Shown: positions 5,677 to 7,679 of the stretch, one piece after another
Layout of the letters: each line of letters opens with the position of its first letter
Numbering within the stretch: position 1 is the stretch's first letter
DNA from: Burkholderiaceae bacterium
GTDB taxonomy: Bacteria; Pseudomonadota; Gammaproteobacteria; Burkholderiales; Burkholderiaceae_C
Length of the DNA stretch: 7,679 bases
Assembly: GCA_013693755.1 (NCBI GenBank)
Contig: CP059256.1
Coordinates: 808,257 to 815,935, forward strand
Direction of reading: 5' to 3'
Program-made: the position numbers and the translations under genes
The notes under the pieces: model-generated
What the model was told of the DNA's origin: nothing
Database searches by the model: none
The model's input: the letters and a program-made list of their open reading frames with translations, nothing else

Positions 5677-6553
5677 ACAGCTGCAGCAGCGCCGAGTCGT
5701 CCTGCTCGGCCAGGCCGGTGGCCACGGCGCGGGCGAACACGGCGGTGGCGGCGGGGCCGAGCGGCCCGGTGAAGCCGGCGGCGCGGGCGGCGGCCACGGC
5801 CAGGCGGGTGTCCTTGGCCAGCAGGCTGACGTGGGCGCGCGGCGCGGTGTCGCCGGCGAGCGCGCGGCGCATGCGGTCGGTGCCGATCCAGCTCTGGCCG
5901 CTGGAGCGTTCGATCACGTCGAGCGTGCGCGCCGCATCCAGCCCCAGGCGCTCGGCCAGCGCCAGCGCCTCGGCCGCGCCAACCAGCTGGATGCCCGCGA
6001 GCAGGTTGTTCACCAGCTTGGTGCGCGCGCCGTCGCCCACGCGCTCGCCGACGAGGAACACCGGATCGGCCAGGGCGTGCAGCAGGCCGTGCTGCGCCGC
6101 CACCACCGGCTGGGCGCCCGCGACCATGAGGCTCATGCGCCCCTCGCGCGCCCGCGCCGGGCCGCCGGACATGGGCGCGTCGAGCGTGTGGATGCCGTGC
6201 GCAGCCAGGCGCGCGGCGAAGCGCTCCACGTCCTCGGGGGCGATGGTGGGGCACAGCAGCACGGTGTGGCCCGCACGCGCGCCGTGTGCGAGGCCGTGCG
6301 GGCCGAAAAGCACGTCTTCGGTCTGCGCGGCATCGACGACGCAGACGATCGTCACGTCATTTTTGATAGCAACGTCGGACGGATCGGCGCTGGGGTCTGC
6401 GCCTTTTTCCTGCAGACGCTGCACTTTGGCGGCGTCCAGGTCGCACACGCTGACGCGCCAGCCGCGCGCAAGCAGGTTCTCGGCCATGGCGCCGCCCATG
6501 TGGCCCACGCCGACGAGGCCCACCGCCCCGGGCGCGTCGGGTGGGGCGCTCAT
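5663..6553 (-). CDS. NAD(P)-dependent beta-hydroxyacid dehydrogenase (3-hydroxyisobutyrate dehydrogenase family)
   Basis: Oxidoreductase of the family that includes 3-hydroxyisobutyrate dehydrogenase, tartronate semialdehyde reductase and GLYR-type reductases; it interconverts a beta-hydroxyacid and its semialdehyde with NAD(P). The 296-aa product is of normal length. It has an N-terminal Rossmann motif GLVGVGHMG (12-20), with Asp at the end of strand 2 (VCDLD, 36-40) hinting at NAD preference, the substrate-binding motif LDAPMSGGPARAREG (124-138), the catalytic lysine in GARTKLVNNLLAG (Lys179), and LAKDTRLA (245-252). The ATG at 6553 overlaps the rodA stop by 4 bases (ATGA), so it is translationally coupled to rodA despite no obvious functional link. 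The reading frame is open far upstream inside rodA, but the Rossmann domain starts at this ATG. The last codons lie in a repeat. The substrate cannot be assigned. Confidence 0.92.
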   Translation of the reverse strand: MSAPPDAPGAVGLVGVGHMGGAMAENLLARGWRVSVCDLDAAKVQRLQEKGADPSADPSDVAIKNDVTIVCVVDAAQTEDVLFGPHGLAHGARAGHTVLLCPTIAPEDVERFAARLAAHGIHTLDAPMSGGPARAREGRMSLMVAGAQPVVAAQHGLLHALADPVFLVGERVGDGARTKLVNNLLAGIQLVGAAEALALAERLGLDAARTLDVIERSSGQSWIGTDRMRRALAGDTAPRAHVSLLAKDTRLAVAAARAAGFTGPLGPAATAVFARAVATGLAEQDDSALLQLLRGG

Positions 6554-7679
6554 GTCTGCACCAGCCGCTTGGCGCGCGAGATGGACATGAGCATGCCCAG
6601 CGCCAGCCCGAGCGTGACCATGGCCGTGCCGCCGTAGCTGATGAAGGGCAGCGGAACGCCCACCACCGGCAGGATGCCGCTGACCATGCCCATGTTGACG
6701 AAGGCGTAGGAGAAGAACATCACCGCGATCGCGCCGGCCAGCAGCCGGGTGAACAGGGTGGGCGCCTGCGCCGCGATGACGAGGGCGCGCAGCACCAGCG
6801 CGATGAAGCCGCCGATGAGCAGCAGCGCACCGAGCAGGCCGAACTCCTCGCCGAAGGCGGCGAAGATGAAGTCGGTGGTGCGCTCGGGCACGAACTCCAG
6901 GTGCGTCTGCGTGCCCTGCATGAAGCCCTTGCCGGTGAAACCGCCCGAGCCGATGGCGATCATGCCCTGGATGATGTGAAAGCCCTTGCCCAGCGGGTCG
7001 CGCGTGGGGTCGAGCAGGGTGCAGATGCGCTGCTGCTGGTAGTCGTGCAGGATGGGCCAGCGCACGCCCTCGGCACACCAGTCGTCGCCGAAGAACACCA
7101 GCGCGCCGATGGCCGCCACCCCCAGCACCACCGGCGGCACGACGAGCCGCCAGCTCAGGCCGGCGAAGAAGATGACCGACACGCCCGAAGCCAGCACCAG
7201 CAGCGCGGTGCCCAGGTCGGGCTGCTTCATGATGAGCCCCACCGGCACCGCCAGCAGCACACCGGCGGCGAGGAAGTCCACCGCGCGCAGCGCGCCCTCG
7301 CGCTTCTGGAACCACCAGGCCAGCATGAGCGGCATGGCGATCTTCATGATCTCGCTGGGCTGGATCACCACGCCCACGTTGAGCCAGCGCCTGGCGCCCT
7401 TCTTGGTCAGGCCGAACAGCGCCACCGCAATCAGCAGCGCCACGCCCACGGTGTACAGCGGCACGGCCACGCGCATGAGGCGCTGCGGGGGCACCTGCGC
7501 CACCACGAACAGGATGAAACCCGCAATCAGCATGTTGCGGGCATGGTCCACGAAGCGGGTGCCGTGGTCGTAGCCCGAGGAATACATGGTCAGCAGCCCC
7601 AGGCCGCAGAGCAGGAAGATGGCGAACGCCAGCGGCCCGTCGAAGCCGCGCAACATCGGCGCGGCACGACGCCACAGCG
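6550..7679 (-). CDS. rodA: RodA, SEDS peptidoglycan glycosyltransferase (5' end probably outside the window)
   Basis: RodA (MrdB) polymerises lipid II into glycan strands in the elongasome with its transpeptidase partner PBP2 and MreBCD; inner-membrane protein of about ten segments. Numbered from the Met at 7656, it shows GARRWLNVGVVIQPSEIMKI (87-106), the KQPDLGTALL stretch (144-153), GSGGFTGKGFMQGTQTHLEF (236-255) followed by VPERTTDFIFAAFGEEFG (256-273), with the SEDS-essential Asp262, and the C-terminal signature PLPFISYGGTAM (335-346). From that Met the protein is 368 aa, close to E. coli RodA (370). However, the frame stays open to the edge with LWRRAAP before this Met, a sequence that looks coding and lacks a Shine-Dalgarno, so translation probably starts upstream. 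The usual partner genes mreBCD and mrdA would be expected beyond 7679. The TGA overlaps the dehydrogenase start by 4 bases. Confidence 0.95.
   Translation of the reverse strand, partial: LWRRAAPMLRGFDGPLAFAIFLLCGLGLLTMYSSGYDHGTRFVDHARNMLIAGFILFVVAQVPPQRLMRVAVPLYTVGVALLIAVALFGLTKKGARRWLNVGVVIQPSEIMKIAMPLMLAWWFQKREGALRAVDFLAAGVLLAVPVGLIMKQPDLGTALLVLASGVSVIFFAGLSWRLVVPPVVLGVAAIGALVFFGDDWCAEGVRWPILHDYQQQRICTLLDPTRDPLGKGFHIIQGMIAIGSGGFTGKGFMQGTQTHLEFVPERTTDFIFAAFGEEFGLLGALLLIGGFIALVLRALVIAAQAPTLFTRLLAGAIAVMFFSYAFVNMGMVSGILPVVGVPLPFISYGGTAMVTLGLALGMLMSISRAKRLVQT

Noticed and set aside
6355..6375. AT-rich patch with TTTTTGATAGC inside the dehydrogenase, resembling CAAAAACAATAGC near 2161
   Set aside because: The likeness is short and imperfect and the patch is in frame (VAIKNDV); too weak to call a repeat without genome-wide counts.
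5663..7675. 670-codon minus-strand frame joining the rodA region to the dehydrogenase
   Set aside because: It reads rodA in the wrong frame and becomes real protein only from the dehydrogenase ATG at 6553; not a fusion.
1..7679. tRNA, rRNA, CRISPR array, insertion-sequence transposase or attachment sites
   Set aside because: No cloverleaf, ribosomal sequence, spaced identical repeats or transposase motif was seen on either strand.

Overview
The window is GC-rich bacterial chromosome. Every gene I can support lies on the minus strand, so transcription runs from high to low coordinates. The proteins (RodA, TldD, a class I DAHP synthase with an N-terminal extension) and the base composition suggest a betaproteobacterium of the order Burkholderiales, most likely Comamonadaceae. 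This is recognition from the sequence, not a database result.

Layout in transcription order. (1) 7679-6550: rodA, the SEDS glycan polymerase of the cell-elongation machinery, open at the window edge. (2) 6553-5663: a beta-hydroxyacid dehydrogenase (3-hydroxyisobutyrate dehydrogenase family) whose ATG overlaps the rodA stop by 4 bases. (3) 5640-5474: an almost perfectly centred ~165-bp imperfect palindrome with imperfect terminal inverted repeats, which looks like a MITE-like intergenic repeat; part of one terminus is repeated next to and inside the dehydrogenase 3' end. (4) 5429-3969: tldD, with a promoter placed so that the mRNA may be leaderless. (5) 3968-3760: an attenuator-type leader containing a 23-codon peptide gene with seven aromatic codons in nine, alternative RNA helices and a Rho-independent terminator. 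(6) 3759-2629: the aroG-type DAHP synthase that the leader would control, followed 55 nt later by (7) a small conserved-looking gene of unknown function (2573-2265). (8) 2049-1002: a nucleotidyltransferase-family gene broken by a one-base frameshift, overlapping by 4 bases (9) an ABC exporter (1005 to the window edge) that also appears frameshifted close to the edge.

The most interesting element is the aroG leader. The first enzyme of the shikimate pathway appears to be controlled by ribosome-mediated attenuation that senses Phe, Tyr and Trp, and the promoter geometry suggests that the leader peptide starts at or within one base of the mRNA 5' end. The nucleotidyltransferase plus ABC exporter pair resembles accessory parts of lasso-peptide or HPr-rel-A type peptide clusters, but the decisive neighbours lie outside the window.
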